Shown here piece by piece: positions 45,195 through 45,445 of a stretch of DNA of 45,445 nucleotides. The stretch covers positions 1 through 45,445 of the forward strand of contig SLAV01000181.1 in NCBI GenBank assembly GCA_007126655.1, in the 5' to 3' direction. Numbering within the stretch: position 1 is the stretch's first letter; the number at the start of each line of letters is the position of its first letter. The stretch is from Haloferula sp. (GTDB taxonomy: Bacteria; Verrucomicrobiota; Verrucomicrobiia; Verrucomicrobiales; Akkermansiaceae). Below the pieces are notes generated by a model, which was not told the DNA's origin, searched no databases, and worked only from the letters and a program-made list of their open reading frames with translations. The position numbers were made by a program, and so were the translations under genes.

Positions 45195-45445
45195 ATGAAC
45201 AACAAAACACCAACCCGCGCCAATGTGGTCGTCCTCAAACAAATTCTCAACCTCATTCCTCGTGGAATAATCAATCGACACGCTCTTGAAACGGGTGTGG
45301 AAGCCAAAGCCCGATCCTTCACAGTGCTCAGCCACCTTTCCGCGATGCTCTTTGCCCAACTCTCTCACGCCATGGGTCTCAACGATGTTTGCGACTGGCT
45401 TCGGCTCAAGGCGGGTGTGTTGGCGCGATTCGGTGTGGCCCCTCC
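45195..45445 (+). CDS. IS4-family transposase with DUF4372 domain, N-terminal part (3' end outside window)
   Basis: An open frame from the ATG at 45195 to the window edge gives about 83 residues. KQILNLIPRGIINRHALETG followed by AKARSFTVLSHLSAMLFAQL matches the DUF4372 N-terminus of IS4-group transposases. The DDE core is beyond the window, so completeness cannot be judged. Its insertion removed the 5' end of the neighbouring minus-strand gene. Confidence 0.85.
   Translation, partial: MNNKTPTRANVVVLKQILNLIPRGIINRHALETGVEAKARSFTVLSHLSAMLFAQLSHAMGLNDVCDWLRLKAGVLARFGVAP

Overview
The window is a high-GC bacterial chromosome segment. It most likely comes from a member of the Verrucomicrobiota, tentatively order Verrucomicrobiales. 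This is inferred from secreted proteins with SHD1-like (SLA1 homology 1) domains, a calcium-type repeat tail and autotransporter-associated beta-strand repeats, a DUF6288 protein, a CAZyme/sulfatase cluster, a metal-permease/DtxR fusion and many palindromic intergenic repeats. No rRNA or taxonomic marker is present, so the placement is an inference.

Left part (1-28.7 kb), mostly core-like genes: the end of an FAD oxidoreductase; a toxin-antitoxin-like pair (small unknown protein plus AbiEii-type nucleotidyltransferase) overlapping an O6-methylguanine-DNA methyltransferase; a membrane-anchored zinc-protease-like protein; tRNA-Ile2(CAU); a large secreted PI-PLC/ricin-lectin protein on the minus strand; an SHD1-esterase; sucrose synthase; a DUF3127 protein with an SSB-like tail; a 328-bp inverted-repeat element; monomeric isocitrate dehydrogenase; folB overlapping a HAD-Nudix fusion (minus); an SHD1-like secreted protein (minus); trpF-tatD; a LysM lipoprotein; a thioredoxin-fold protein without CXXC; a histone H1-like protein; an outer-membrane barrel; a degenerate metalloprotease; a DUF4126 membrane protein; and a Mn/Zn/Fe-type ABC importer. 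The importer has an ATPase, a permease fused to a DtxR-type domain and a second permease, is followed by a porin-like protein, and has no solute-binding protein beside it.

Right part (28.7-45.4 kb), accessory: a secreted glycan-processing cluster. It contains DUF6288/PDZ, sialate-O-acetylesterase-like, transglutaminase-like plus carbohydrate-binding-like, GH43-like, a small exported protein and a sulfatase. It is bounded on both sides by broken copies, in opposite orientation, of one secreted-protein family. Each broken copy abuts a different transposase (IS1634-type fragment on the left, IS4/DUF4372-type on the right). This suggests acquisition or rearrangement of a module for acetylated and/or sulfated polysaccharide use.

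The least explained content is non-coding. Families of short hairpin repeats keep their flanks and loops but change both arms in a compensatory way. A roughly 92-bp repeat occurs singly at 12.3 and 24.2 kb and three times in tandem at 43.0 kb.
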